Assembly (NCBI GenBank): GCA_029465975.1
Contig: CM055747.1
Span: 13,469,838 to 13,533,837 of the forward strand
Reading direction: 5' to 3'
Origin: Dallia pectoralis
Taxonomy: Eukaryota > Chordata > Actinopteri > Esociformes > Umbridae
Length of the DNA: 64,000 nucleotides
Every line of letters begins with the position of its first letter. The first letter of the stretch is position 1. The notes beneath the pieces are model-generated. The model was not told the DNA's origin, made no database searches, and was given only the letters and a program-made list of their open reading frames with translations. This document shows, piece after piece, positions 44,927 to 59,900 of the stretch. A program made the position numbers and the translations under genes.

Positions 44927-44927
44927 A

Positions 44928-47900
44928 TTATGACGGGGGGGCATTTGGGCTCTGGTATATGGACGCTTTGTCCTTCAACAGCTCCAGACACAGATGGCAA
45001 CTCCAGCTCCCTGTTGGAGAGAACAGAGGGGTTAATGACTCACAGAGACCTGGGTGTCGTCAATGAATCCACATAAGGAGATATCTCTGGGTCTTATAGA
45101 GGAGGTGGTGTGCTCTATAGAGGAGGTGGTGTGCTCTATAGAGGAGGTGTTGTGCTCTATAGAGGAGGTGTTGTGCTCTATAGAGGAGGTGTTGTGCTCT
45201 ATAGAGGAGGTGTTGTGCTCTATAGAGGAGGTGTGGTGCTCTATATAGGAGGTGTGGTGCTCTATATAGGAGGTGTGGTGCTCTATAGAGGAGGTGTGGT
45301 GCTCTATAGAGGAGGTGTTGTGCTCTATAGAGGAGGTGTTGTGCTCTATAGAGGAGGTGTTGTGCTCTATATAGGAGGTGTGGTGCTCTATAGAGGAGGT
45401 GTGGTGCTCTATAGAGGAGGTGTTGTGCTCTATAGAGGAGGTGTTGTGCTCTATAGAGGAGGTGTTGTGCTCTATAGAGGAGGTGTGGTGCTCTATATAG
45501 GAGGTGGTGTGCTCTATAGAGGAGGTGTGGTGCTCTATAGAGGAGGCGTTGTGCTCCTGTAATTGGTATTATAGAGGAGGTGTTGTGCAACATTCTGCTG
45601 ATCTTACCTTCTGGTCTCTATGGTGGAACAGACATTCTGCTGATCTTACCTTCTGGTCTCCATGGTGGAACAGACATTCTGCTGATCTTACCTTCTGGTC
45701 TCTATGGTGGAACAGACATTCTGCTGATCTTACCTTCTGGTATCTATGGTGGAACAGACATTCTGCTGATCTTACCTTCTGGTCTCTATGGTGGAACAGA
45801 CATTCTGCTGATCTTACCTTCTGGTCTCTATGGTGGAACAGACATTCTGCTGATCTTACCTTCTGGTCTCTATGGTGGAACAGACATTCTGCTGATCTTA
45901 CCTTCTGGTCTCTATGGTGGAACAGACATTCTGCTGATCTTACCTTCTGGTCTCTATGGTGGAACAGACATCCTGCTGATCTTACCTTCTGGTCTCCATG
46001 GTGGAACAGACATTCTGCTGATCTTACCTTCTGGTCTCTATGGTGGAACAGACATTCTGCTGATCTTACCTTCTGGTCTCTATGGTGGAACAGACATTCT
46101 GCTGATCTTACCTTCTGGTCTCTATGGTGGAACAGACATTCTGCTGATCTCACCTTCTGGTCTCCATGGTGGAACAGACATTCTGCTGATCTTACCTTCT
46201 GGTCTCTATGGTGGAACAGACATTCTGCTGATCTCACCTTCTGGTCTCCATGGTGGAACAGACATTCTGCTGATCTTACCTTCCGGGGGTTCGGCCATTG
46301 GTGGGTTGAGGCAGTACATGTGGTAGCCTCGATCACAGTCGTCACAGAACAGCAGCTGGTCCTGGACAGAAGACACAGACTCATTACACTGTGTGCCCGG
46401 GTTATACTGGGTCATACTGTATCTGTGCCCGGTCATACGGCGCCTGTGTCCCGGTCATACTGTAGGTCATACGGTATCTGTATCCGGGTCATACGGCGTC
46501 TGTGTCCGGGTCATACGGCATCTGTATCCGGGTCATACGGCGTCTGTGTCCGGGTCATACGGCGTCTGTGTCCGGGTCATACGGCATCTGTATCCGGGTC
46601 ATACGGCGTCTGTGTCCGGGTCATACGGCGTCTGTGTCCGGGTCATCCCGCGTCTGTGTCCGGGTCATACGGCGTCTGTGTCCGGGTCATACGACGTCTG
46701 TGTCCGGGTCATACGACGTCTGTGTCCGGGTCATACGACGTCTGTGTCCGGGTCATACGGTATCTGTATCCGGGTCATACGACGTCTGTGTCCGGGTCAT
46801 ACGGCGTCTGTGTCCGGGTCATACGACGTCTGTGTCCGGGTCATACGGCGTCTGTGTCCGGGTCATACGACGTCTGTGTCCGGGTCATACGACGTCTGTG
46901 TCCGGGTCATACGACGTCTGTGTCCGGGTCATACGGTATCTGTATCCGGGTCATACGACGTCTGTGTCCGGGTCATATGGCGTCTGTGTCCGGGTCATAC
47001 GACGTCTGTGTCCGGGTCATAAGGCGTCTGTGTCCGGGTCATACGGCGTCTGTGTCCGGGTCATATGGCGTCTTTGTCCGGGTCATACGGCGTCTGTGTC
47101 CGGGTCATATGGCGTCTTTGTCCGGGTCATACGGCGTCTGTGTCCGGGTCATACGACGTCTGTGTCCGGGTCATACGACGTCTGTGTCCGGGTCATACGA
47201 CGTCTGTGTCCAGTTCATACGACGTCTGTGTCCGGGTCATACGACGTCTGTGTCCGGGTCATATGGCATCTGTGTCCGGGTTATACTTTAGGTCACACTG
47301 TGTCTGTGTCTGTGTCATACATTAATTGTGCGGCGCACTGCGGGTGAACTCACGTCGTTCTCTGAGGTACCACAGTGGTTGCAGCACTTGCACTCAATGC
47401 ACTGCCAGCGATAAGTCTTCACGGCGGCCATCATCACAGGGGTGAACTGCAGACAGGACGGGTGGCCTGGGTCGAACACAGAGAATAGGTCGAACACAGA
47501 GAATGGGTCGAAACACAGAGAATGGGTCGAACACAGAGAATGGATCGAACACAGAGAATGGGTCGAACACAGAGCATGGGTCGAACACAGAGCATGGGTC
47601 GAACACAGAAAATGGGTCGAACACAGGAGAATGGGTCGAACACAGGAGAATGGGTCGAACACAGAGAATGGGTCGAACACAGAGAATGGGTCGAACACAG
47701 AGAATGGGTCGAACACAGAGAATGGGTCGAACACAGAGAAAGGGTCGAACACAGAGAAAGGGTCGAACACAGAGAATGGGTCGAACACAGAGAAAGGGTC
47801 GAACACAGAGAATGGGTCGAACACAGAGAACGGGTCTCCTGTCTGTCTCTGTCATTACTACTAGTCTCTGTAGCTAGGCCACCATACGGACACGCTTGTC

Positions 47901-50900
47901 TAACAGCAATGGTCTTGAATGTCACAAAGGTGGCTACCTGATCGTCCACAGTCAGAACATGACTGCAGCTCTTCTGACAGGCCCGTCTTCTGGTTGAGGG
48001 CTGAGTCTCCCAGACAGAAGTCACAGTAGTTATTTGGTATTGCCAAACCATCTGGACCTTTCTTGGGCGCTGTGAGTGAGAGACAGAACAACGTATGAGA
48101 AGACAGTCAAAGTTGACAAATTAACCAGGGAACACAGACGTCTGATTGACCAGGGAACACAGATCTAGTGTCATTCGACACAGACGCGACCCAACAACCT
48201 GTGGTAGATCAGATGTCTGATTGACCAGGGAACACAGATCTAGTGTCATTCGACACAGACAAAACCCAATAACCTGTGGTAGATCAGATGTCTGATTGAC
48301 CAGGGCACACAGATCTAGTGTCATTCGACACAGACAAAACCCAACAACCTGTGGTAGATCAGATGTCTGATTGACCAGGGCTGTCGTGGAAATTTTAGAC
48401 TTCAATAGCTGAATTCGAACTTAAAGTAAGACGCACGAGAGTATGTTACAGTTTGACACTTTTAACAGGTTTAATTGCAAGTAAGAAACCATTTCTCAAA
48501 TACAGGTTTAAGCTTTTGCATTGATCAGATCAATCCCTATAGCAAGCTTAAAGAATAGGTTTGAGGAAAGTCTTCATCAGACAACAGGACAATAACCTGT
48601 GCTGGATCAGACTGACCTAATGATTACAACTTCTGCAGGGGTATTTAAAGGAATGAAGTTACGCACACTCATTGACACACCAACCTAAACAGAGATGATG
48701 GAGAACAGACGAGGTCCTTAGAAGATCTCACCAAACTATAGGATAATAAACATGACATATGGAGCTGTCAGGAAAACCCGAGGGTCACTCCCCAGTCAAG
48801 TCAAGGGAGGTCAGTTACCATTCCTACCAGCCAGGCCGGCACCGCAAAGTTACTTAGTGACATCTATTTCCTCCCCAGGACCTTTCTAGAGGTCAATAGG
48901 TCAATAGACAGATGTCTCCTATCATGAAACTTATCCTAAACATTCCTTTCCTCTGTGCCTTTTGGCCTAAACAACATCTATAGGACTTACATGTTAATAA
49001 ACTTCTTGAGTGATCATAAAATTCCATAACAATCTGCCCTTTTTAACATTATAAATCCTTAATCATGTTAAACAATTTAAGTGTGTCAACTCTAAAATTT
49101 ACTTCACTCAAGCTTAATAATTACTCAGAACCAATCAGGAATATATGGACCCACCACTGTCATACGTCTGAAACTGTAACCTGTTAAGAAAAATAATTTT
49201 ACCAAACATAGTACACAATCAATTGAAATAATCCAATGTCAGTACAGTACTTAGCAACATTCAACAGTGTCATTTTCATATTCTGGATTTCTAGTCCTCC
49301 ATCTAGTGTGTGAGGAACTAATCATTAAGAAAACATCAGTAAATATGTTGGCACTCTTTGATCATCAGAAATGAAGATTTTAATCATGGTGTGAGTGTAT
49401 AAATTTTCCTTTTCCATCTTCTCAGCTCTGGTAGGCTCCTTCAACGTCTTTAATGAGTGTGGCCAAACAGTGGCCATTCTTTAATAGTCCAGAGATGCAA
49501 TATGTGTGTGTTCAATGTTCTTGTTTTTCCTTTGTACAACTCAAACCGACGTTCAAGATAATTTCTGAAATCTGCAACATGTTCACCTTTTTCTCTTTAC
49601 AGTCCATAACTTCCTTGAAAAGTGTACAATAACATTCACACAATTTAGTAATTGCCTTCTTTGTGGTCTGGATGACACGTTTTTCCTTGGTTCTGGTTTG
49701 ACCTTTTCTGTGGTCTGTACCTAAAGTCATTCAGTAAGCTTCTGATATATGTGTGTTTGTGTGTGCGTGGGGGTAGGGCTCAGATGCTCTGCTCCAGTTG
49801 TTCATGGTCCAACCTGTTGATTTTTAATGCGACACAATCTGCAAACAGTTATTGCATTCCATGTGTCAGTTAACATCTTTAACAATAGAATTACATTGTG
49901 TTTACTGTTCAGCTTTAATTTTGCTAAGCCAAATACATTTGTAATAGCTATTCTCCTCAATCATTCAAACGTTTAGACATTCTATCAAATTAAACACTTC
50001 AATTGCCTGAAATCCAAATTTAACAAATGCTATATTCTTGAATATGTTTATTACGTCACTTCCCCTCTTGGTTTCTCCTTAAGTTCATCAACAATGGAGA
50101 AAACAACCAACTGTCATAGACAAACTTGTTAAATTTATCTAAGATAAAACACATGACTAAAAATATGGTTTATGACCAGCCATCTGGTAGCTCTGGGCTG
50201 AGCCACCTCACAATCACACAGTAAACCAGCCCCCCTTCTAAATAAGCAACTTGGGTGTGCCCCCTCTTTTTGAGCCAGAGAAGCACCCCAGGGAGGGTCA
50301 AAGAAAAGTTCATAAACACCCCTAATTTTGCAGAAACCATCTCTAGACAGGCAGACACAGAGTTACAATTAACTTTCTGCCCTTTTAACAATCAAGAACT
50401 CAGAATGTCTTAAACATGTTACTCAAAATAGCCAAAAGCCAATAATAAAAATAAAAGTGTGTTTCAGAAATACACTTAACCCACATGGTCATTCATTATA
50501 TCATCATGCCAACATTTATAGGAACAAATCCAAATGTCCTTATTCAACTTCACAAAACGAATAACCATAGCATATAACTAGAATATAATCTCCCTATAAC
50601 CTAGAATGTAGTCCTCCTACAAAACAAACAAAATGGAACATATAGTATTCCAGGTAAAACATGCAGAGTTATAATCGGAAATACTCTTAATTATGTCATT
50701 AGCGCAGATGTTACATAATGCCTAAGACAAATAATACAATAAAATAGGAATTCCTCGTGCACAGGAAAACCAGAAAATAAATTTGTCGACAAAACTTTGG
50801 CCTGGGACCCCTGTCCCAACTTCATGAAGCTTTACCCCAGATCATGCATGAATCACACCTATAGGTCATTTTAATATGATATTTGCGTACGTGTACGAAC

Positions 50901-53900
50901 GAACCTGGACATCGAAAAACAAGACCTCTCACTAACAATGAGCTGATTTCTACTGAGAATTTACCCTGACAGTAGCTATATATGCAGTCCCTTGTTGTAA
51001 CCGGTAAACTAGGGACAATGAGATATCAACCATCATGGGTCCAGTCACGCTCCCCGAGCTGCACGGACCTGACAAACCCCGTTTATCAGGCGATACGCAA
51101 TGTACGCTACACTACGCTAAACACCTAACTTTAAGCGTAAGCATAGTGCCAAGACACCGGTACTCCTCCCCAGTGGAACGAAAATCTCACACAACCATAC
51201 GTCTGCATATCAACTCAAAACACAGAATAGACAAGTCTTCACTTAACATCCGAACAAAATTACTTTAACTGTAAATACTGACATAATTAACTAATTACAG
51301 GAATCACATAATGGTTTGATCTCACCGGGTTGATGTTTTCCTGCCCGTCCCCTCTGACCGTCAGTACCCCGTCCGTGGCAGCCATGGGTCCTGTGACGCT
51401 CCATTTGGTCGTCTGCTGTTGTGCCATCACCGTCTCCCATACTGTCTCTGTTCCCATGGTAATAGTCTCTAGTGTCCGGCACAGTGCAGTCACGAGCCCA
51501 GTGTCCAAATGCACCACAGTTGAAACAGCTATCAGAGTTGGGACTTTGGCTGGAGTTATCATCACCCTGGTGTCTGTATTGTCCTCTCCTGCTTGCTCTC
51601 CGTCTCCGTCGCTGTCTCCCTCCTGAGTAGCCTCTGCTGTAGAACTCCAGTTGGGCCATCTGAATTTGCGTTTCACGCTCCCGTCTTTCTTCGGTCCGTT
51701 TGTACAGCTGGTCCTCGTAGACTCTTTCAGCGTGCTTAAAATACGGCCAGACGGTTTCCATGCGACCCTCATCCAGGTCTACACAGTGGTTTTGAATGTG
51801 CTTCCTAATGTCTGGTAGAAGGCCTGCAACTAACCTCATTTTACACTGTTGCTCCCAGGCCGACTCTTCATCACCGTCCGGTCTCTTTCCCATTCCGCTG
51901 TGTAATTCAAAAGCTTTTTCGAGTCTATTCCTGTAGTCTGAAACTTTCTCGCCCAGTGTCTGTTTACAATCAGAGATCTTTTCCCAGTTCATTCGCTTAG
52001 GAAAAGCAGCGATAAGTCCAGTGCTCAGCTGTTCCACCGCACTCCGGTAGTTAGAGTGCGCATCCCAATTGAACATAATGTTTCTCTCGCTAGGCCAGTT
52101 TCTTTTCACTCTCCCCCATTTTAGTTGCAAGGCCTTCATCAAAATTGTTTCAATCTCCACAGAGGTCGGTCTATATTGATTCACGATCTGTAGAAACACA
52201 CGGACAAATTCCTCTCCACCTTCTGTTTCTGGGTCAGGTAGTGTAGAAGCCACGTCTCTCAGGTCGGCGGGTGACCACGGTCTGTAGACTAGTATAGTCG
52301 CTGGGTTATCCGTGTCTCCTCCACCAGCTGGGTTGGCTACCTCCACCATAGGGAATTGCCCGGCATCAATGCTGTGTTGTTCTCTGGGACAGGCCGCAGT
52401 GGTACTCTGGGTCCTCTCAGCGGCGTGTGAAACTCTGTGGAGGCCGAATACGGATGGGTAGAGTCCTCCTCCGCGAATGTTTTCCATCAGGTCCGATGCT
52501 GTTGGCATAGTTGGTACCGCTGGGGCTGTTGTGGTAACGCCGCGATAGGGTGGGGGTCGGTCAGCAGGAGGACAGGCAGCATCAACCTGGTTGGGACAAG
52601 CTAGAACACACCGATTAACAAGCCCCGTGCTACACCGCTTAGCCCGTATATCAGTCTGCTCTCTCCACTTATTATATGCCTTCCAATCTACTTTCTGCCG
52701 ATTACCCCGTGAAACCTTAATTTTACCCTGTTCAAAATCCTCCAACTTGTCTTTCAACAACAGTATCTGTCTCTGACTAAAACTGCCATCAGCAGGAAAT
52801 CCCAATAACTCCCACAGGTCTAATTGTTCGCATGTCCAGTCTCCGTATTTGTCTGTCATTATTTTAGCCGGTCCAACAACGTAACGTTCAGTATCCACCG
52901 AAGGTTTACCAATACACATGTAATTACCCATGTTGTTATCAATATTTAAGACGAAAATCTAATTTTAGCATATAATGAAGTGTCCTATATGTGTTAATGA
53001 ACTCGTCAGTTCTTTTAAGTGAGATATCCTGAATAACCGAGCCGTCTCACCGCACCCAGATAACCTATATTGAACAGCATTTTATTCCTACTGTATACAG
53101 GTATTAACACTTCATACAGGTAAATATTGCTCCAGTCTGGCGCTCTCCACTCACCCATTTGTTGAGGAGGATTGGAGCTGCAGAAATTAATAATTCCTGA
53201 CGTGCACGTTTTACCAGACCAAAATCAACAAATACCCGATTAGAAGTACTGTTTTCCATTTTTAAGCCAAGTTTAAAATCTTACAATAACCTTACGAATT
53301 AAGTCAAAATTAACGAGCCTATTTTGTTAATTTATCAAAACCGTTGTCAAACTGTCGTCCAACATTGTCCCAATTCAGCATTTGTAGGTCCTTGAGTTTC
53401 AAAATTCTGTATAGTATCACTTATCTCCAAAAACAGTCGTGGCCTATTATTTTTCAAAAAAAATAAAAATTATATCGCTCTTTAGGATATGTAGCCTGTT
53501 TTGGAAAAAATACGGATTACTTTGTTAAGAATCTCGGACGATGCCCCCAAGTGTCGTGGAAATTTTAGACTTCAATAGCTGAATTCGAACTTAAAGTAAG
53601 ACGCACGAGAGTATGTTACAGTTTGACACTTTTAACAGGTTTAATTGCAAGTAAGAAACCATTTCTCAAATACAGGTTTAAGCTTTTGCATTGATCAGAT
53701 CAATCCCTATAGCAAGCTTAAAGAATAGGTTTGAGGAAAGTCTTCATCAGACAACAGGACAATAACCTGTGCTGGATCAGACTGACCTAATGATTACAAC
53801 TTCTGCAGGGGTATTTAAAGGAATGAAGTTACGCACACTCATTGACACACCAACCTAAACAGAGATGATGGAGAACAGACGAGGTCCTTAGAAGATCTCA

Positions 53901-56900
53901 CCAAACTATAGGATAATAAACATGACATATGGAGCTGTCAGGAAAACCCGAGGGTCACTCCCCAGTCAAGTCAAGGGAGGTCAGTTACCATTCCTACCAG
54001 CCAGGCCGGCACCGCAAAGTTACTTAGTGACATCTATTTCCTCCCCAGGACCTTTCTAGAGGTCAATAGGTCAATAGACAGATGTCTCCTATCATGAAAC
54101 TTATCCTAAACATTCCTTTCCTCTGTGCCTTTTGGCCTAAACAACATCTATAGGACTTACATGTTAATAAACTTCTTGAGTGATCATAAAATTCCATAAC
54201 AGGGCACACAGATCTAGTGTCATTCGACACAGACAAAACCCAACAACCTGTGGTAGATCAGATGTCTGATTGACCAGGGCACACAGATCTAGTGTCATTC
54301 GACACAGACACGACCCAACAACCTGTGGTGGATCAGACGGGTCACCGGTCACTTACTCTTGGTCTCCTCCAGGGGGGGCGGTGTTGGCGGTGGGATCTCC
54401 AGCTCCTCCTTATCCTCCCCCTCCTCCTCAGCCAGGTGGGAGTGGGTGTAGTGGTAACTCAGGCCCGGACGGTTCTTGTAACGCTTCCCACAGACTGCCA
54501 GAGAAACCCCCAAGCACAACAGGTGTGAAAACAACACAGGTAAACCAGAGAAACCCCCAAGAACAACAGGTGTGAAAACAACACAGGTAAACCAGAGAAA
54601 CCCCCAAGCACAACAGGTGTGAAAACAACACAGGTAAACCAGAGAAACCCCCAAGCACAACAGGTGTGAAAACAACACAGGTAAACAGTCGGCTAGCCTT
54701 CAGGCAACAGTCACAGGCGACATTCACAGGCGACAGTCACAGGCGACAGTCACAGTGCCCCGCTAGTTCACATCTAGCCACACTCATGATGACAAATCCA
54801 CTAGGTCAACAACTGGGCTGTTCACCTAAACATCCCCCTCAAAACAACCATCCACAGTTTGCACTGACTCTTCCTGGAAGACGAACGAAAGCATGCAAAC
54901 ATGCCAGACATTTCCACTGAAAAGCTGGAGACAAGAGACATCTCCAGACTTGAATGAAGATTGTGCAATTTGATTTCAGGTAGAATAATAGATGGTTAGT
55001 GATTCAAAACAAACGCAGAGGCACTTTGACACTCTAAAGAAACAAGTGGGGGATGTGACGGACCAAATGCTGATGACTAAAAATGGGGCTAAGAAATGCA
55101 AATGAGCTGAACAACATTAAGAGAGAAAACCCAATGTCAAATGAAGACCAACAGTGTGTAGCCTAAAGCGTATTTGCTATAGTGAGTGGGCCATCATAGA
55201 GGGTTCAGTTCAGAGACAACAGGTGCCAAACGACAAAAACTGTGTGACAAATAATGAATATTTACAAAACCAATTAACTTTTTTGTATACAACATTAATT
55301 GCTTGTTCATTCAGAAAGAAGTCTATGGGCCAAGAGAGACTGGAGTTCATGGTTTGCTTCATTAAATCATTCATTAAATAAACATATAAGTTAGATAACT
55401 GTAAACAACAACAGCTAAATATCAAGACGTGGCATGCAAATGTTAAATGCCTCCATATCACATTAAATATTTGGGCAAATGGGTAGTTTGATTTGATAGC
55501 CTTACTTTTCTATATATACTGTATATGTAAACAATTACAAAAACTGTAAGGTGGAAATCAAATAAAAAGATTGCCTTTCGATATTACATAAATACAACCT
55601 GGAGAATATGAAGTTTAAGTCAAGGTTGTAATGACTCTTGATAATAAGAATAAAGAGAAATATTCAGTGGATGAAAGTGAGGCAGTAACATTAAGACACA
55701 CACACACACACACACAGAACACACACACACACACACACACAAAGAGTCAGAGACACAGACAGACAGACAGACACAGACAGACACAGACAGACAGACACAC
55801 ACAGGCACAGACAGGCAGACACAGACAGGCAGACACACACAGACACAGACAGGCAGACAGGCACAGACAGACACAGACAGGCAGACACAGACAGGCACAG
55901 ACAGGCACAGACAGGCACAGACAGACACAGACAGGCAGACACAGACAGACACAGACAGACACAGACAGACACAGACAGACAGACACACAGGCACAAAGAG
56001 GCACAGACAGGCAACAATCAGACAGGACTGGATGCCGAAGGTAAAGGAATGAGAGAAATGTACCTCGTTCAGAAGGTTTTGAAATATGCTTTTGTTTGAA
56101 AGTGTCTGAAAGAGAGAAGAGAGAAAAGGGATAGAAAGCAAAGGCAGAGAAACTTAGAGAAGTATGACAGAAGATCAGAAAGACATCAACCATAAGCCGG
56201 AGTTCAGCAGCAACAGAAGACAACTTCAGGAGAACTCCATAAAACTGTAAAAGTCCACCTGTAAAGTCCACCTGTAAAGTCCACCTGTCCCCCAACAGCT
56301 CCCCTGTCCCAGAACACACTGCACACTCCAGGAACTCACTGTCACAAGCGTAAGGCCTGTCCTTGTCCTCCAGTGCAGCGGCTGCAGCGTCCAGCTTCTT
56401 TTTGGCGCTGCTCCCTCCACGACCCTGAGGACACAACATAAATCATCCTTAATACCTCCACGACCCTGAGGACACAACATAAATCATCCTTAATGCCTCC
56501 ACGACCCTGAGGACACAACATAAATCATCCTTAATACCTCCACGACCCTGAGGACACAACATAAATCATCCTTAATACCTCCACGACCCTGAGGACACAA
56601 CATAAATCATCCTTAATGCCTCCACGACCCTGAGGACACAACATAAATCATCCATAATACCTCCACGACCCTGAGGACAGGCACAATATAAATCATCCTT
56701 AATACCTCCACGACCCTGAGGACACAATATAAATCATCCTTAATACCTCCACGACCCTGAGGACAGGCACAACATAAATCATCCTTAATACCTCCACGAC
56801 CCTGAAGACAGGCACAACATAAATCATCCTTAATACCTCCACGACCCTGAGGACACAACATAAATCATCCTTAATACCTCCACGACCCTGAGGACACAAC

Positions 56901-59900
56901 ATAAATCATCCTTAATACCTCCACAACCCTGAGGACACAATATAAATCATCCTTAATACCTCCACAACCCTGAGGACAGGCACAATATAAATCATCCTTA
57001 ATACCTCCACGACCCTGAGGACAGGCACAATATAAATCATCCTTAATACCTCCACAACCCTGAGGACAGACACAACATAAATCATCCATAATACCTCCAC
57101 GACCCTGAGGACACAACATAAATCATCCATAATACCTCCACGACCCTGAGGACACAACATAAATCATCCTTAATACCTCCACGACCCTGAAGACAGGCAC
57201 AACATAAATCATCCTTAATACCTCCACGACCCTGAGGACACAACATAAATCATCCTTAATACCTCCACGACCCTGAGGACACAACATAAATCATCCTTAA
57301 TACCTCCACGACCCTGAGGACAGGCACAATATAAATCATCCTTAATACCTCCACGACCCTGAGGACACAACATAAATCATCCTTAATACCTCCACGACCC
57401 TGAGGACACAACATAAATCATCCTTAATGCCTCCACGACCCTGAGGACACAACATAAATCATCCATAATACCTCCACGACCCTGAGGACAGGCACAATAT
57501 AAATCATCCTTAATACCTCCACGACCCTGAGGACACAATATAAATCATCCTTAATACCTCCACGACCCTGAGGACAGGCACAACATAAATCATCCATAAT
57601 ACCTCCACGACCCTGAAGACACAACATAAATCATCCTTAATACCTCCACGACCCTGAGGACACAACATAAATCATCCTTAATACCTCCACAACCCTAAGG
57701 ACACAACATAAATCATCCTTAATACCTCCACAACCCTGAGGACACAACATAAATCATCCTTAATACCTCCACGACCCTGAGGACACAACATAAATCATCC
57801 TTAATGCCTCCACGACCCTGAGGACACAACATAAATCATCCATAATACCTCCACGACCCTGAGGACAGGCACAATATAAATCATCCTTAATACCTCCACG
57901 ACCCTGAGGACACAATATAAATCATCCTTAATACCTCCACGACCCTGAGGACAGGCACAACATAAATCATCCATAATACCTCCACGACCCTGAAGACACA
58001 ACATAAATCATCCTTAATACCTCCACGACCCTGAGGACACAACATAAATCATCCTTAATACCTCCACAACCCTAAGGACACAACATAAATCATCCTTAAT
58101 ACCTCCACAACCCTGAGGACACAATATAAATCATCCTTAATACCTCCACAACCCTGAGGACAGGCACAATATAAATCATCCTTAATACCTCCACGACCCT
58201 GAGGACAGGCAAAATATAAATCATCCTTAATACCTCCACAACCCTGAGGACAGACACAACATAAATCATCCATAATACCTCCACGACCCTGAGGACACAA
58301 CATAAATCATCCATAATACCTCCACGACCCTGAGGACACAACATAAATCATCCTTAATACCTCCACGACCCTGAAGACAGGCACAACATAAATCATCCTT
58401 AATACCTCCACGACCCTGAGGACACAACATAAATCATCCTTAATACCTCCACGACCCTGAGGACACAACATAAATCATCCTTAATACCTCCACGACCCTG
58501 AGGACACAACATAAATCATCCTTAATACCTCCACGACCCTGAGGACAGGCACAATATAAATCATCCTTAATACCTCCACGACCCTGAGGACACAACATAA
58601 ATCATCCTTAATAGCTCCACGACCCTGAGGACACAACATAAATCATCCTTAATACCTCCACGACCCTGAGGACACAACATAAATCATCCTTAATACCTCC
58701 ACGACCCTGAGGACACAACATAAATCATCCTTAATACCTCCACGACCCTGAGGACACAACATAAATCATCCTTAATACCTCCACGACCCTGAAGACAGGC
58801 ACAACATAAATCATCCTTAATACCTCCACTATTGAGATAATGACATGCACTGGTTACATCCTCCACTCTAGAAGACCTGCCCAGGCGTTACCGAAAGCAA
58901 CATTTCCTGACTCTCACCTTTCCCTTTCCCTTCCCTCTTCTTTTTGGAGTGTCCTCCTCATAGTCTTCGTCTTCCAAGTCATCTAAAAAATCTTCTGGCT
59001 CGAGGACTCTCTGCAATAAGAGAACTAGGTTAGCGTAGCAGAAAATGTCAATGGAGGAGTGATACGGAGGAGTGATGTGGAGTGATGTGGAGGAGTGATA
59101 CGGATGAGTGATGTGGAGGAGTTATACAGATGAGTGATGTGAAATAGTGATACGGAGGAGTGGTACGGATGAGTGATGTGAAGGAGTGATACAGAGGAGT
59201 GATACATAGGAGTGATGTAGAGGAGTGATACAGAGGAGTGATACATAGGAGTGATGTAGAGGAGTGATATGGAGGAGTGATATAGAAAAGTGATACAGAG
59301 GAGTGATACAGAGGAGTGATACAGAGGAGTGATACAGAGGAGTGATATGGAGGAGTGATATGGAGGAGTGATGTACCAGCTGGGCATGACACTCTGACCA
59401 AACCAGTGTGCTACCTTTCTGACGCGTGTCACCGGGGGGACTGTTCCACTAGTGTACTCGGCCAGACTGGGCTCCTCTTCAGGCCCTCGAAGCTCTGGAG
59501 GACCCCGTTTGTCCAGGGGTTCCCCCTTTAGCAGGGCCTCCAGACTACTGCCGTCGGAGGACAATGAGTCTTTCTTCAACCCCAGGTCCAGCTCTACAGA
59601 AAGCACCAAATGAGGAAGCACAGAAGGACACACAAACTCAAGACATGCAAACTCAAGTGTTATCAAGCAGAGCGCCATCCCATAATATGGACGCACCCGA
59701 CTTCAGAGGAGGGAAGATGAGGCGTGGTTCCTCTGGAGGGTGGGTTCGGCGTTTCTTCCTCCACCTGCGTGATGGGTAGGTGTACAGCTGGCCAGGTGCC
59801 ATGCCTGGTAGGAGATGGAGATGATCAATACCATACAAGGACATGAGGCCTGGTAGGAGATGATCAATACCATATAAGGACATGAGGCCTGGTAGGAGAT

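Larger units (their letters stand above)
48382..54201 (-). mobile_element. Endogenous retrovirus, gammaretrovirus-like, gag only
   Basis: A 5.82-kb provirus-like element bounded by two 650-bp LTRs that look identical base for base and begin TGTCGTGG and end CCATAACA (+ sense). The 4-bp target duplication is GGGC (48378-48381 and 54202-54205). On the - strand the order is 5' LTR (53552-54201), primer binding site, leader, gag (52931-51291), about 2.3 kb without recognisable pol or env, polypurine tract, 3' LTR. It lies in sense orientation in a dpf2 intron. LTR identity implies recent insertion. Lack of pol and env means it would have needed proteins from another copy, or it was deleted after insertion by a route that left both LTRs intact. 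Confidence 0.93.

Noticed and set aside
45504..47291. 595-codon open frame on the + strand
   Set aside because: It crosses three different minisatellites antisense to dpf2 and includes the reverse of real exons. It is an artefact.
51330..51626. + strand open frame over gag
   Set aside because: It is antisense to the intact Gag frame and has no recognisable domains.
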